From Aliivibrio sp. S3MY1 (lineage in GTDB: Bacteria; Pseudomonadota; Gammaproteobacteria; Enterobacterales; Vibrionaceae), in assembly GCF_028765575.1 (NCBI RefSeq), contig NZ_JARACO010000010.1, positions 62,001 through 126,000 of the forward strand: a DNA stretch of 64,000 nucleotides, written 5' to 3'. Made by a program: the position numbers and the translations under genes. The notes under the pieces were generated by a model. That model was not told the origin of the DNA, made no database searches, and saw nothing but the letters and a program-made list of their open reading frames with translations. This document shows positions 20,008 to 29,572 of this stretch, piece after piece (the stretch's first letter is position 1; each line of letters begins with the position of its first letter).

Positions 20008-21106
20008 TTATAATCCAGATTTTAAGCTGGCTTCGATAAATTTATCTAAATCACCGTCTAATACGGCTTGCGTATTACGATTTTCAATGCCGGTACGCAA
20101 ATCTTTAATGCGCGAATCATCTAATACGTATGAGCGAATCTGACTGCCCCACCCAATGTCGGATTTAGAATCTTCGTTTACTTGTTTCTCTGCGTTTTGT
20201 TTCTGAAGCTCAAGTTCAAACAGTTTTGCTTTCAACTGCTTCATCGCTTGTGCTTTGTTTTTATGCTGAGAACGATCATTTTGACATTGCACAACTGTAT
20301 TTGTCGGAACGTGAGTAATACGTACCGCAGATTCAGTGGTGTTTACGTGCTGACCACCCGCGCCAGAAGCTCGGTATACATCAATACGTAAATCAGCAGG
20401 GTTAATATCCACCTCAATGTTGTCATCTATTTCAGGATAGATAAACGCTGAAGCAAATGAGGTATGTCGACGACCACTTGAGTCAAATGGCGACTTACGA
20501 ACTAAACGGTGTACACCAGTTTCAGTACGTAACCAACCATAAGCGTATTCACCAGAGATGCGTACAGTTGCCCCTTTTAGGCCTGCAACATCACCGTCAG
20601 AAACTTCGATAACTTCCGTTTTAAACCCTTTGGCTTCCGCCCAACGCAAATACATACGCAACATCATTGATGTCCAATCTTGCGCTTCTGTACCGCCAGA
20701 GCCTGATTGCAAATCAATATAACAATCAGATGCATCATGTGCGCCTGAGAACATACGACGAAATTCTAATGTCGCTAGTTTAGCTTCTAACTCAGCAAGC
20801 TCAGGTTCAATCTCATCAAATGTTTCTTGATCTTGTTCTTCCACAGCTAACTCAAGTAAACCTTCAACGTCTTCGCCGCCAAGATCTAATTGGTCAATGG
20901 TTTCAACAATCGCTTCCAGTGTGGCACGTTCTTTGCCTAGCGCTTGTGCACGCTCAGGTTCATTCCATACTTCTGGTTGCTCTAACTCTGCATTGACTTC
21001 TTCTAGACGCTCTTTCTTAGCATCATAGTCAAAGGTACCCCCTCAGGATATTTGTGCGTTCAGACACATCCTGGAGACGGTTTTTTATAGGATTAATTTC
21101 GAACAT
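20008..21106 (-). CDS. prfB: Peptide chain release factor 2, with programmed +1 frameshift
   Basis: Release factor 2 recognises UGA and UAA and triggers peptide release. Translation starts at the ATG at 21106 ([14 protein letters not shown]), reaches CTT TGA after 25 codons (TGA at 21029-21031) and must shift +1 to continue as DYDAKKE to the end at 20008. The total is 365 residues, exactly the E. coli length. The internal Shine-Dalgarno AGGGGG stands just before the shift codon, as in E. coli. The tripeptide SPF ([10 protein letters not shown]) reads the stop codon and GGQ (GAGGQHVN) is the catalytic motif. An uninterrupted frame alone (20008-20844) would miss the N-terminus. Confidence 0.97.
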
Positions 21107-21375
21107 GGTGTTTATCATCGCCGAATAAAAAATAACCGAGAGATTTTAACCAAAAGTGTGATAGAAATCGAGGTATTTCAACCTCTGAGGGCAAGAACAA
21201 TAAGGATTGAGAAAATGGTGTAAATTTAATCACACCAAATTTCTTTTTATTTAACCTCAGCTCGGAATTCGAGCCTTTCTATTTTCATTCAAAAAAAGAA
21301 CACAATATCTCATGAGGTATTTCTTAACGGCTTGCTTGGTATAAATTAACCTTTTCATTTTATAAAAGGGGCGCT

Positions 21376-23115
21376 TTACATGGGGTCTATGTATTCAACC
21401 ATCAATTGTAATGTTTGATTACCACGAAATTCATTGATATCTAAGCGATAAGCCAGCTTCACTTTTTGTACCGAAGCATCAGGCCAACGACGAATATCAA
21501 CATTAAAGGCGATGGCATCAACCATTTTATTGGTTGGGAAATCTCTATGAATTGGCTCTAACATTAATTTAAGATGTTTTTCACCAACCAAACGCTGATT
21601 TAATACTTTAAATTCACCATCAAAAATAGGTTCAGGGAAAGCTTGTCCCCATGGTCCACCCGCACGAATAATTTCAGCGGTGCCTAAGGTAAATTCTTCT
21701 GGCGTGAGTTCCCCATCAGATAAAACAACGCCATTAAGAGCCTCTTCCTCTACTGATTCTCGAACCACATCATCAAAAGCTTGACTGAATTTCTTATAAT
21801 CCACTTCTTTAATGGTTAAGCCTGCTGCCATTGCATGGCCACCAAATTTCAAAATTAATCCTGGATTACGAGTATCAATCAAATCCAATGCATCACGCAT
21901 ATGAAAACCAGAAATAGAGCGGCACGACCCTTTAATAAAGCCATCACCACCATCAGCAAAGGCGATCACAGGACGATGATATTTTTCTTTAATACGCGAA
22001 GCGAGAATCCCAATAACACCTTGGTGCCAATCACGTTGAAATAAGACCAAACCAAAGGGTAATTCACTCTGTGCGCCGAATTCTAATCGCTCACAAATGG
22101 CCATCGCTTCGTCTTTCATCCCTTGCTCTATCTCTTTACGAGTTTGATTTAAGGCATCCAGCTCTGAAGCCATACGACGCGCTGCATGAATGTTATTCGA
22201 CATCAGAAGCTCAACACCAAATGACATATCATCCAAACGCCCTGCTGCATTAATTCTCGGCCCAAGCGCAAAGCCAAAATCAGAAGCAACAATTCGAGAA
22301 GGAACTTTATTGGCCACTTCGATTAACGCTTGAATACCAGGACGGCATTTTCCAGCACGAATACGCTGAATACCTTGATGCACTAAAATACGGTTATTTT
22401 CATCCAACGCCACCAAATCAGCGACAGTACCAAGAGCGACTAAATCCAATAAATCGGCCAGATTAGGGATAGGGATATTTTGGGTTTCAAACCAGCTGTT
22501 TTCACGCAAACGCGCACGAATCGCTAACATCAAATAAAACGCGACGCCAACACCTGCTAATGATTTTGATGGGAACGCACATTCCTCAAGGTTAGGGTTA
22601 ACTATTGAATCGGCAATAGGTAAAGAAGCCCCCGGTAAATGGTGATCAGTCACCACTACTTGCATTCCATACTCTTTGGCTTTTAATACCCCGTCGATGG
22701 ATGATACGCCATTATCTACTGTCATGATGATTTCAGCCCCCATCGCTTTCGCTTGATCGACAACATCAGGGCTTAATCCGTAACCATCCTCAAAGCGATT
22801 TGGCACTAAATAATCGACATTACTGCTGCCCATTAAACGAAATGCCATCACAGACAATGCTGAACTCGTCGCCCCATCGGCATCGAAATCACCCACAACA
22901 ATAATACGAGTTTGTTTTGCGATAGCCTCAACTAGAATATCAACCGCTTTAGTTATGCCATGCATAGATTGAAATGACAGCAGCGATCTCGCACCACGAT
23001 CTAACTGAGCATTTGATGTTATACCACGAGCAGCATAAATCCGTTGTAAGATTGAAGGAATTGAACTTGGAAATGCTGGAATTTCAGGAATAAGACGACG
23101 TTTCACTTCAATCAT
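21376..23115 (-). CDS. recJ: Single-strand-specific 5'-3' exonuclease RecJ
   Basis: A 579-residue DHH-superfamily nuclease for recombination and mismatch repair. Metal-binding motifs are seen in VVGDFDADGATSSAL, TVDNGVSS and VVTDHHLPG, and the DHHA1 part in KFGGHAMAAGLT. Length matches E. coli RecJ. It lies between dsbC and prfB, the order of the enterobacterial xerD-dsbC-recJ operon, with hairpins on both sides. Confidence 0.96.
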   Translation of the reverse strand: MIEVKRRLIPEIPAFPSSIPSILQRIYAARGITSNAQLDRGARSLLSFQSMHGITKAVDILVEAIAKQTRIIVVGDFDADGATSSALSVMAFRLMGSSNVDYLVPNRFEDGYGLSPDVVDQAKAMGAEIIMTVDNGVSSIDGVLKAKEYGMQVVVTDHHLPGASLPIADSIVNPNLEECAFPSKSLAGVGVAFYLMLAIRARLRENSWFETQNIPIPNLADLLDLVALGTVADLVALDENNRILVHQGIQRIRAGKCRPGIQALIEVANKVPSRIVASDFGFALGPRINAAGRLDDMSFGVELLMSNNIHAARRMASELDALNQTRKEIEQGMKDEAMAICERLEFGAQSELPFGLVLFQRDWHQGVIGILASRIKEKYHRPVIAFADGGDGFIKGSCRSISGFHMRDALDLIDTRNPGLILKFGGHAMAAGLTIKEVDYKKFSQAFDDVVRESVEEEALNGVVLSDGELTPEEFTLGTAEIIRAGGPWGQAFPEPIFDGEFKVLNQRLVGEKHLKLMLEPIHRDFPTNKMVDAIAFNVDIRRWPDASVQKVKLAYRLDINEFRGNQTLQLMVEYIDPM

Positions 23116-23146
23116 GATAATGGCCCAAGGTTAGAGTTATAAAGAT

Positions 23147-23196
23147 AAAAAAATCCCCGCAGCATACTTAATTTAAATAAGTATTGCGGGGATTTA
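23147..23196 (-). terminator. Hairpin between dsbC and recJ
   Basis: AATCCCCGC with further pairs matches GCGGGGATT around an AT-rich loop; on the minus strand a run of seven T follows. Inside an operon it would act as a partial terminator lowering recJ expression. Confidence 0.75.
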
Positions 23197-23214
23197 AATT
23201 CAATGACGTAAGAA

Positions 23215-23991
23215 TTATTTTTCTAAGTCTTTCAAAAGCTCTTGTGCTGGTTTGTAACCAGGTACTAGATCACCATTAGGCAGTACTATCGCAGGAGTAC
23301 CATTTACACCCATTTTACGACCTAATAAATATTGTTCTTTAATGATATTCTGACACTGAGCCGTTGCTGGTTTTTCACCATTAATTGCACGGTGTGATTT
23401 TGCATCGTCCATCGCTTGTTGTTTGTCATCTGCACACCAAATTTGTGCCATTTGATTAGCAACTGAGCCTTGGTAACCTTGGCGAGGGTAAGCTAAATAA
23501 CGAACCGTAATTCCAGCATCGTTATAATCTTTCATCTCTTTATGAAGCTTTGTACAGTAGCCACACGTAATATCAGTGAAGACAGTAATCGCATATTTCT
23601 CATTTTTTGCAGGGAAAACGATCATGTTGTCACTTTGGCCATCAACCAATTTGGCAAAACGCGCTGCCAATAGGTCTTTCATGTTGCCTTTTTCATCAAA
23701 CTCAAAAATACGTCCCTGAATAAAATGCTTACCATCAGCAGAAACATAAAAAATACCAAATGGCGTTTCTACTTGTTTAAAACCATCAACTTCAGAGTCG
23801 TGAATGGCTTCTACAGGTAAACCCAATGCAGTTAAACGTTGAGTAATCGCTTGCTCTGAATCAGCCTGAGATGCTTCAACAACTGATGGCGATACTGCTT
23901 TTTCTTTTGCTTTCTCATCAGAACACGCAGTAAAAGAAATAACACTTAATAGAGCAATACACATCGCGCTAGTACGGCGAATAAATGACAT
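23215..23991 (-). CDS. dsbC: Thiol:disulfide interchange protein DsbC, with a possible lipoprotein signal
   Basis: A 258-residue periplasmic disulfide isomerase kept reduced by DsbD. The active site CGYC is at residues 143-146 (TDITCGYCTKLH) and the cis-proline loop is NGTPAIVLP. The N-terminal dimerisation domain runs from about residue 45. The signal region ends FTACSDEKAKEK: Cys23 sits where a lipobox cysteine would, although Phe at -3 is uncommon, so membrane anchoring is possible; E. coli DsbC is soluble. A 20-residue Ser/Ala/Glu-rich linker follows. It lies between xerD and recJ. Confidence 0.93.
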   Translation of the reverse strand: MSFIRRTSAMCIALLSVISFTACSDEKAKEKAVSPSVVEASQADSEQAITQRLTALGLPVEAIHDSEVDGFKQVETPFGIFYVSADGKHFIQGRIFEFDEKGNMKDLLAARFAKLVDGQSDNMIVFPAKNEKYAITVFTDITCGYCTKLHKEMKDYNDAGITVRYLAYPRQGYQGSVANQMAQIWCADDKQQAMDDAKSHRAINGEKPATAQCQNIIKEQYLLGRKMGVNGTPAIVLPNGDLVPGYKPAQELLKDLEK

Positions 23992-24067
23992 AAAAGTACC
24001 TATAAAAAAAGTAAAAATAGAAGGTTTAAATTTTAGAGTTGTAAACCAACAAGAAGTTCCCTTTTCA

Positions 24068-24964
24068 CTATGAACGAGGGTGATGCTCTTGATGGATCTG
24101 CTTTAAACGTTCCGTTGCTACGTGAGTATATATTTGTGTTGTCGAAAGATCACTATGTCCTAGCAACATTTGTACGACACGTAGGTCTGCACCATAGTTT
24201 AATAGATGTGTCGCAAACGCATGGCGCAAGACGTGTGGCGATAATTTATCCGTATCAATACCGGCAATCACGGCATAATGCTTAATACGATGCCAAAAGG
24301 TTTGCCTTGTCATCTGTCTTGCTCTTTTACTTGGAAAAACCACATCTGAACTTTTTTCACCAAGTAATGCTGGACGCCCTTGATCTAAAAAAGTTTGAAT
24401 CCAATCTACCGCATTTTCACCCATCGGCACTAAACGCTCTTTGTCACCCTTACCAGTAACACGAACCACACCTTGACGAAGGCTCAAGTTTTCCATGGTT
24501 AAACTGACTAATTCCGTCACACGTAAACCGGTTGCATAAAGCAGCTCTAACATCGCACGATCTCGAAGCTCTAGTGGATCATCGACATTAGGCGCTTCTA
24601 ATAAATCATTCACCTGATCCTCACTCAAATCTTTCGGCAATCGTTGTGGTAGCTTAGGGCTCATCAATAACGCTGTGGGATCATCACCACGAACTTTCTC
24701 ACGATGTAAATACTGAAAGAATCGACGAAGTGCAGACAACATACGTGCTCGTGAAGTCTGTTTATATTCTTTATCGACCAAGTACGCTTGGTATTCATTT
24801 AAACCCATTGCTGAAATAGAAGCGCATTTATAATGATTATCTTCTAGCCATTGCAGTAATTTCACCAAATCATTTCGATACGAAGCCAACGTATTCTCTG
24901 ATAATCCACGCTCCATCCACATGGTATCTAAAAAACGCTCTATTAAAGCCATATCATTGTTCAT
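24068..24964 (-). CDS. xerD: Tyrosine recombinase XerD
   Basis: A site-specific recombinase that, with XerC, resolves chromosome dimers at dif under FtsK control. All catalytic motifs are visible: Arg in ATGLRVTEL, Lys in GKGDKERLVP, HxxR in HVLRHAFATHLL, His in LGHSDLSTTQ and the nucleophile Tyr in QIYTHVATERL. I prefer the start at 24964 (MNNDMALIERFLD), which aligns with the E. coli N-terminus; an ATG at 24976 in frame would add four residues and the ribosome binding site does not decide. It heads the xerD-dsbC-recJ-prfB-lysS operon. XerD is also used by some phages and islands. Confidence 0.95.
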   Translation of the reverse strand: MNNDMALIERFLDTMWMERGLSENTLASYRNDLVKLLQWLEDNHYKCASISAMGLNEYQAYLVDKEYKQTSRARMLSALRRFFQYLHREKVRGDDPTALLMSPKLPQRLPKDLSEDQVNDLLEAPNVDDPLELRDRAMLELLYATGLRVTELVSLTMENLSLRQGVVRVTGKGDKERLVPMGENAVDWIQTFLDQGRPALLGEKSSDVVFPSKRARQMTRQTFWHRIKHYAVIAGIDTDKLSPHVLRHAFATHLLNYGADLRVVQMLLGHSDLSTTQIYTHVATERLKQIHQEHHPRS

Positions 24965-25105
24965 TGCCATCACCATTTACTGAAAACCAAAAATACTGGT
25001 TAGAATTACAGTATTAAACAATTATCACGGCTTTCATTGCAAGTTTAATTTTAAGAATCATTTGCGGTACACTAGGCTTTCGTCCTCATTAATATGGTAG
25101 TTAAA

Positions 25106-25624
25106 ATGAAAATTGGTCTGTTTTACGGCTCTTCCACTTGTTATACCGAAATGGCTTCTGAAAAAATCAGATCTATCATGGGTGAAGAACTGGTTGATAT
25201 CTACAATATTAAAGAGACACCAGTAGCAACAATGAACGATTACGATCTACTATTGCTTGGGATATCAACATGGGACTTTGGTGAAATTCAAGAAGATTGG
25301 CTTGCGGTATGGGAAGAGTTAGATGGCCTTTCTCTAGAAGGTAAAACTATTGCTCTATTTGGTCTAGGTGATCAAGAAGGCTATGGCGAATGGTTCTTAG
25401 ATGCGATGGGGTTGTTGCACGATGAATTAAAAGCAACAAACGCGAAGTTCATTGGCTATTGGAAGAATGAAGGCTATCAGTTTGATGCATCAAAAGCGTT
25501 GACTGAAGATGAATCTCACTTTGTTGGTTTGGCGTTAGATGAAGACAGCCAATACGATAAAAGTGATGAGCGTATTGAGCAGTGGTGTGAACAGGTGTTA
25601 GTGGAGTATCACGATTCACTTTAA
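25106..25624 (+). CDS. fldB: Flavodoxin FldB
   Basis: A 172-residue long-chain flavodoxin, an FMN electron carrier. The FMN phosphate loop [10 protein letters not shown] is at residues 8-17; the sequences [12 protein letters not shown] and [18 protein letters not shown] are nearly those of E. coli FldB rather than FldA. I start at the ATG at 25106 because MKIGLFYGS aligns with the family; an in-frame ATG lies 12 bases upstream. It is divergent from xerD, as in E. coli. Confidence 0.93.
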   Translation: MKIGLFYGSSTCYTEMASEKIRSIMGEELVDIYNIKETPVATMNDYDLLLLGISTWDFGEIQEDWLAVWEELDGLSLEGKTIALFGLGDQEGYGEWFLDAMGLLHDELKATNAKFIGYWKNEGYQFDASKALTEDESHFVGLALDEDSQYDKSDERIEQWCEQVLVEYHDSL

Positions 25625-25674
25625 AACTAGAAACGATACGCTTTGCTAACTAGAGCGCTTCGCTTCTATAAAAG

Positions 25675-25712
25675 AAAAGAGCGAGTAAACTTAAACAGTT
25701 ACACTCGCTCTT
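25675..25712 (+). terminator. Terminator after fldB
   Basis: AAGAGCGAGT pairs with ACTCGCTCTT around a 16-base loop. It precedes the heptamer repeat and could also serve brnQ from the other side. Confidence 0.65.
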
Positions 25713-25714
25713 AT

Positions 25715-25758
25715 AGTCTCTAGTCTCTAGTCTCTAGTCTCTAGTCTCTAGTCTCTAG
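25715..25758. repeat. Heptanucleotide tandem repeat, six copies of AGTCTCT
   Basis: Six exact copies of AGTCTCT plus two bases, ending three bases before the brnQ stop codon. It is a second, unrelated heptamer array at the 3' end of a minus-strand gene (compare 7058-7092). Length variation between strains is likely. Confidence 0.9.
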
Positions 25759-25760
25759 AA

Positions 25761-27074
25761 TTATGCGTTTTCAGTCACTAACTCGTCTTCTTTCTTGCCA
25801 ACAAAACGTACAGCAATCATCGAAGCAAACGTTGGGATAACCCAAGCCATACCATGATTAAATAATGGTAGCATTGAGAACGCTGACATATCCGCCCCTG
25901 CCACTTTCGCGGCATCTAGAACTGCAAAACACGTCGCTACTAAAATCACAACACGATATGCAAGACGAGGGTTTGGCATCATCTTACGAACAAATGCTAA
26001 TGCAACCAATGCAATGGCTACTGGGTAAAGTAAGAATAGTACTGGTACAGATAAAGCAATTAACTGTGTTAGACCAATGTTAGCAACAACCGCACAAGCT
26101 GCGCCCACAACCATCACCCATGTTTTATATGTTACTTTGCTAATTGAGCTAAAGTAATCTGCACACGCAGAGATAAGGCCAATTGCTGTAGTTAAACATG
26201 CAATTAATACGATAACTGATAATACAATTTGGCCTGAAGAACCAAACAATGCATGAGTATAAGCCGTTAGAATCGCACCACCGTTGGTCGCACCTGGCGC
26301 AACAGAGCTTGAAGTTGCCCCTAAATAGAATAGAGAAACATAAACAAATGCTAGTCCTAATGCAGCAATACAACCTGCAGCAGTTAAGTACTTCGTTGTC
26401 GCTTTGTGTTCAGTAATGCCTTTCTTTTTCAATGCATCAATAATTAAAATACCAAACATTAATGCACCAAACGTATCCATGGTGTTATAACCTTCAAAAA
26501 AACCTGTTGTTAATGGTTGCTCAATATAGTTCCCCATTGCAGCAACAATATCGCCTTGTGGATTAACAAATACCGCAATTGCTAAAATGATTAAACCAAT
26601 GAATAGCGCTGGTGTTAAAAACTTACCAATCGTATCGATAAGCTTACCTTGAGACCATGCAAAAAACATTGCGACTAAGAAGAAGGCAATTGAGAATAAA
26701 GTTAGTGATAACTGTCCAGCTTCTGCTGACATAAATGGTTTTGCAGCCATTTCATAAGCAACTAAGCCTGTACGTGGTGCAGCAAATGCAGGGCCAATAA
26801 TTACAAACATTAAGATCGCCATAATCATCGCGACTTTGGGTGGTAAATCTCGAGTAAGCTGCTGCCAAGAACCGCCAGCAATACCAATAGCTATAATAGT
26901 TAATAGTGGTAAACCTACCGCTGTAATTAGAAAGCCCCCCATCGCACTATATACGTGCTCACCAGCCATTTGACCTGCAATTGGTGGAAAAATGATATTA
27001 CCAGCGCCTAAAAAGAAGGCAAAAAGCATAAAGCCTACGGCTATGATATCAGTAAGTTTTAATGACTGTTTCAT
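25761..27074 (-). CDS. brnQ: Branched-chain amino acid transport protein BrnQ
   Basis: A 437-residue inner-membrane carrier of the LIVCS family that takes up leucine, isoleucine and valine with Na+ or H+. About twelve hydrophobic segments are visible. The N-terminus (DIIAVGFMLFAFFLGAGNII, then FPP) is the diagnostic BrnQ signature, and GYNTMDTFGALMFGI is also family-typical. It is a single gene, convergent with fldB, with its own 288 bp upstream region. Confidence 0.94.
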   Translation of the reverse strand: MKQSLKLTDIIAVGFMLFAFFLGAGNIIFPPIAGQMAGEHVYSAMGGFLITAVGLPLLTIIAIGIAGGSWQQLTRDLPPKVAMIMAILMFVIIGPAFAAPRTGLVAYEMAAKPFMSAEAGQLSLTLFSIAFFLVAMFFAWSQGKLIDTIGKFLTPALFIGLIILAIAVFVNPQGDIVAAMGNYIEQPLTTGFFEGYNTMDTFGALMFGILIIDALKKKGITEHKATTKYLTAAGCIAALGLAFVYVSLFYLGATSSSVAPGATNGGAILTAYTHALFGSSGQIVLSVIVLIACLTTAIGLISACADYFSSISKVTYKTWVMVVGAACAVVANIGLTQLIALSVPVLFLLYPVAIALVALAFVRKMMPNPRLAYRVVILVATCFAVLDAAKVAGADMSAFSMLPLFNHGMAWVIPTFASMIAVRFVGKKEDELVTENA

Positions 27075-27362
27075 AAGAAACCCTTGTATAATGTTGTGTG
27101 TATTAAATGTTGTGTTTTATATCTTTTTTGATATTTATGTCAGAATAATGAACAAATTATCGATAATTCGCAATAGCTTAGACAAAAACACCACAATCAA
27201 GTTGTCACAGGCTTTAAAAGCAGTGTAATCCTCTGTTAATTTCTTTTATAAAAGAGTGATCACTTATCATTAAAAGAATCAACAAAAGATCAAGAATAGA
27301 ACATCAAGCTAATTAACATTAAATCCACAACATTAACAATTGTTATCATCTAACGAGAAATT

Positions 27363-28067
27363 ATGAATAAGAGCTTCACTTTCAAGCAGTTCCACATCGA
27401 GATTGGTGAATGCGGCATGCCAGTAAGTACCGATGGCGTTTTATTAGGTGCATGGGCTAATATTGCAAATAGCGTATCTATAATCGATATTGGTAGTGGT
27501 ACTGGCCTACTTAGCTTAATGTGCGCTCAAAGAGAGGCTCTAAGTCATATTGATGCCGTTGAATTAATGCCTGCTGCCGCTACAATCGCACAAGCAAACA
27601 TAGACCGCAGCCCATGGCATGACCGAATTAAATTGTTTCATCAGGATATTCTTTCGTACCTTCCTGAAAAAAAATACGACGCGATCATCTGTAATCCGCC
27701 GTATTTCAATAATGGAGAGCAGTCCAAAAAAGGAGAGCGTTCTTTTGCTCGTCACACAGACTCCTTATCGTTTGCTGATCTCTTATCGCAAAGTAAAAAA
27801 TTACTCTCGCCAAAAGGAAGAGCTAATTTCATTCTTCCACTCTTTGAAGGCACTAAATTTATTGAGATCGCTAAAAATGACGGTTTTAACTTAACTAAAC
27901 TGACAAATGTGAAAACAACAGAAAAAAAAGAAGTTTCTCGTTTATTGATTGAGCTTTCTCTTTTTCCTTATAACTTTCAAGAGAATACATTAATAATTCA
28001 TAATAAAAATGGTTATAGTGATGCCTTTATTGAGTTAACAAGAGGCTTTTATCTCAATATGGATTAA
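27363..28067 (+). CDS. trmN: tRNA1(Val) (adenine(37)-N6)-methyltransferase
   Basis: A 234-residue SAM-dependent methyltransferase (E. coli YfiC/TrmN6) that makes m6A37 in tRNA-Val. The SAM-binding motif I is IDIGSGTGLLSL (residues 41-52) and the amino-methyltransferase signature NPPY is at 111-114 (CNPPYFNNG). The start FTFKQFHIEIGECGMPVSTD is typical. It lies just upstream of srmB on the same strand. Confidence 0.92.
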   Translation: MNKSFTFKQFHIEIGECGMPVSTDGVLLGAWANIANSVSIIDIGSGTGLLSLMCAQREALSHIDAVELMPAAATIAQANIDRSPWHDRIKLFHQDILSYLPEKKYDAIICNPPYFNNGEQSKKGERSFARHTDSLSFADLLSQSKKLLSPKGRANFILPLFEGTKFIEIAKNDGFNLTKLTNVKTTEKKEVSRLLIELSLFPYNFQENTLIIHNKNGYSDAFIELTRGFYLNMD

Positions 28068-28154
28068 AAGATCGGTGATCCATCTCTAATAAATCATTAT
28101 AATGTCTGGCTAACATCATATTTATACTCTTTAGACCTGAACGGAGAATCTACA

Positions 28155-29402
28155 GTGATCAAAACGTTTGCTGATCTCGATCTATCCCCTAACCTACTGC
28201 GCGCTCTTGAGGAGATTGGTTATCAACGTCCAACTCAAGTTCAGGCTATGGCTATCCCTGAAGCATTAGAAGGTAAAGATATCCTTGCTTCTGCTCCAAC
28301 TGGTACTGGTAAATCTGCGGCTTTCTTATTGCCAGCACTACAGCATCTTGATGACTTCCCTCGTCGTGATCCTGGTCCAGCGCGCGTATTAATCCTAACT
28401 CCAACTCGTGAGCTTGCTATTCAAGTAGCAGATGAAGCTCGTGAGCTAGCAAAATATACTCACCACAAAGTGTTCACAATTACTGGTGGTATTAGTTATC
28501 AAGAACACGCAGATATTCTTGCAAGAACTCAAGATATTGTTGTCGCAACTCCTGGGCGCTTAATGGAGTACATCGAAGCTGAACGCTTTGACTGCCGCGC
28601 TATTGAAACACTGATCCTAGATGAAGCTGACCGCATGTTAGACATGGGCTTTGGTCCTGTCGTTGACCGTCTTTCAAAAGAGTGTCGCTGGCGTAAGCAA
28701 ACCTTCTTGTTCTCTGCAACATTAGAAGGTCGTGGCGTTGATGGTTTTACTGCTGATCTATTAAACGAGCCAGCAAAAATCATTGCAGATCCCTCTCGTC
28801 GTGAACGTAAAAAAATCACTCAGTGGTATCACCGTGCAGATAGCTTGCCACATAAAATAGAACTACTGAAAAGTATTCTAACGAACCAAACTGAGCGCGC
28901 TATCGTGTTTGTAAAAACTCGTGAACGTCTTGCTGAACTTCGTGGTCACTTAGAAACCGCTAAGATCTCATGTGCTTGGTTACAAGGTGAAATGCCTCAA
29001 GAGAGCCGAAATAACGCGATTACTCGTTTCCGTGATGGCAAAGTTGACGTTTTGATTGCTACCGATGTAGCAGCTCGTGGTATTGATTTACCAGATGTTA
29101 GTCATGTAATTAACTTTGATATGCCTCGTACCGCTGATGTGTATTTACACCGTATCGGCCGTACTGCTCGCGCAGGTAAAAAAGGTAATGCGGTTTCTTT
29201 AATCGAAGCGCATGACCAAAAAATGATGGAACGCGTTGGTCGTTACGTTAAAGAAGAAGATGAAATCATTAAAGAACGCTTTGTTGAAGGATTAAAACCA
29301 CAACATAAAAAAGCGGTATTTAAGAATAGACAGAAAAAGAACGCGAAGAAAAAAGCGGCTTTAGCGAAGAAACTTGCACCGAAGAAGAAAAAGAAAAAGT
29401 AG
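28155..29402 (+). CDS. srmB: ATP-dependent RNA helicase SrmB (GTG start)
   Basis: A 415-residue DEAD-box helicase that helps early assembly of the 50S subunit. The start codon is GTG at 28155 with CGGAGAA upstream. Motifs in order: Q motif QRPTQVQAMAIP, Walker A APTGTGKS, PTRELAIQ, DEAD in LILDEADRML, SAT in LFSATLEG, and HRIGRTARAG. The C-terminal tail is extremely lysine-rich and ends in six lysines, an RNA-binding extension. Length is close to E. coli SrmB. Confidence 0.93.
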   Translation: MIKTFADLDLSPNLLRALEEIGYQRPTQVQAMAIPEALEGKDILASAPTGTGKSAAFLLPALQHLDDFPRRDPGPARVLILTPTRELAIQVADEARELAKYTHHKVFTITGGISYQEHADILARTQDIVVATPGRLMEYIEAERFDCRAIETLILDEADRMLDMGFGPVVDRLSKECRWRKQTFLFSATLEGRGVDGFTADLLNEPAKIIADPSRRERKKITQWYHRADSLPHKIELLKSILTNQTERAIVFVKTRERLAELRGHLETAKISCAWLQGEMPQESRNNAITRFRDGKVDVLIATDVAARGIDLPDVSHVINFDMPRTADVYLHRIGRTARAGKKGNAVSLIEAHDQKMMERVGRYVKEEDEIIKERFVEGLKPQHKKAVFKNRQKKNAKKKAALAKKLAPKKKKKK

Positions 29403-29432
29403 TTTCTATACGCTTCGCTAGCTAGAAACGAT
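29401..29432. repeat. Intergenic repeat unit with ACGCTTCGCTAGCTAGA core
   Basis: The 17-mer starting at about 29410 recurs with two changes at 25638-25654 after fldB (ACGCTTTGCTAACTAGA). Both lie immediately downstream of a plus-strand gene and before its terminator. See the related repeat family at 29480, 41091 and 48141. Confidence 0.55.
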
Positions 29433-29465
29433 AAAAGCAGTCTGTATTACAGGCTGCTTTTTTAT
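29433..29465 (+). terminator. Terminator of srmB
   Basis: AAAAGCAG with extra CTGT pairs against CAGGCTGCTTTT with one bulge, followed by a T run. Confidence 0.8.
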
Positions 29466-29479
29466 TTTAAAGAGAAAGA

Positions 29480-29506
29480 GTTCAGATCGCTTCGCTTGAA
29501 GAATTC
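29480..29506. repeat. Copy of the GTTCAGATCGCTTCGCTT intergenic repeat
   Basis: Eighteen bases (29480-29497) are identical to 48149-48166. After the core, GAATTCAG resembles the TTTCAG that follows the core in the 48141 element. It sits between the srmB and fbaA terminators. Confidence 0.7.
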
Positions 29507-29512
29507 AGACAT

Positions 29513-29541
29513 AAAAAAACCCGCTATCAGCGGGTTTTTTA
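29513..29541. terminator. Terminator of fbaA, probably bidirectional
   Basis: AAAACCCGCT, loop ATC, AGCGGGTTTT form a near-perfect stem flanked by A and T runs. It closes the tktA-epd-pgk-fbaA direction. Confidence 0.9.
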
Positions 29542-29572
29542 TTAACTCAATTCGAGCGGTCTATAATAAAAA

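Noticed and set aside
21258..21274. GCTCG/CGAGC hairpin between prfB and recJ as terminator
   Set aside because: Only a 5 bp stem without a T run on the minus strand; too weak to list.
25715..25758. Possible CRISPR array
   Set aside because: The repeat unit is only 7 bp with no spacers; it is a simple tandem repeat.
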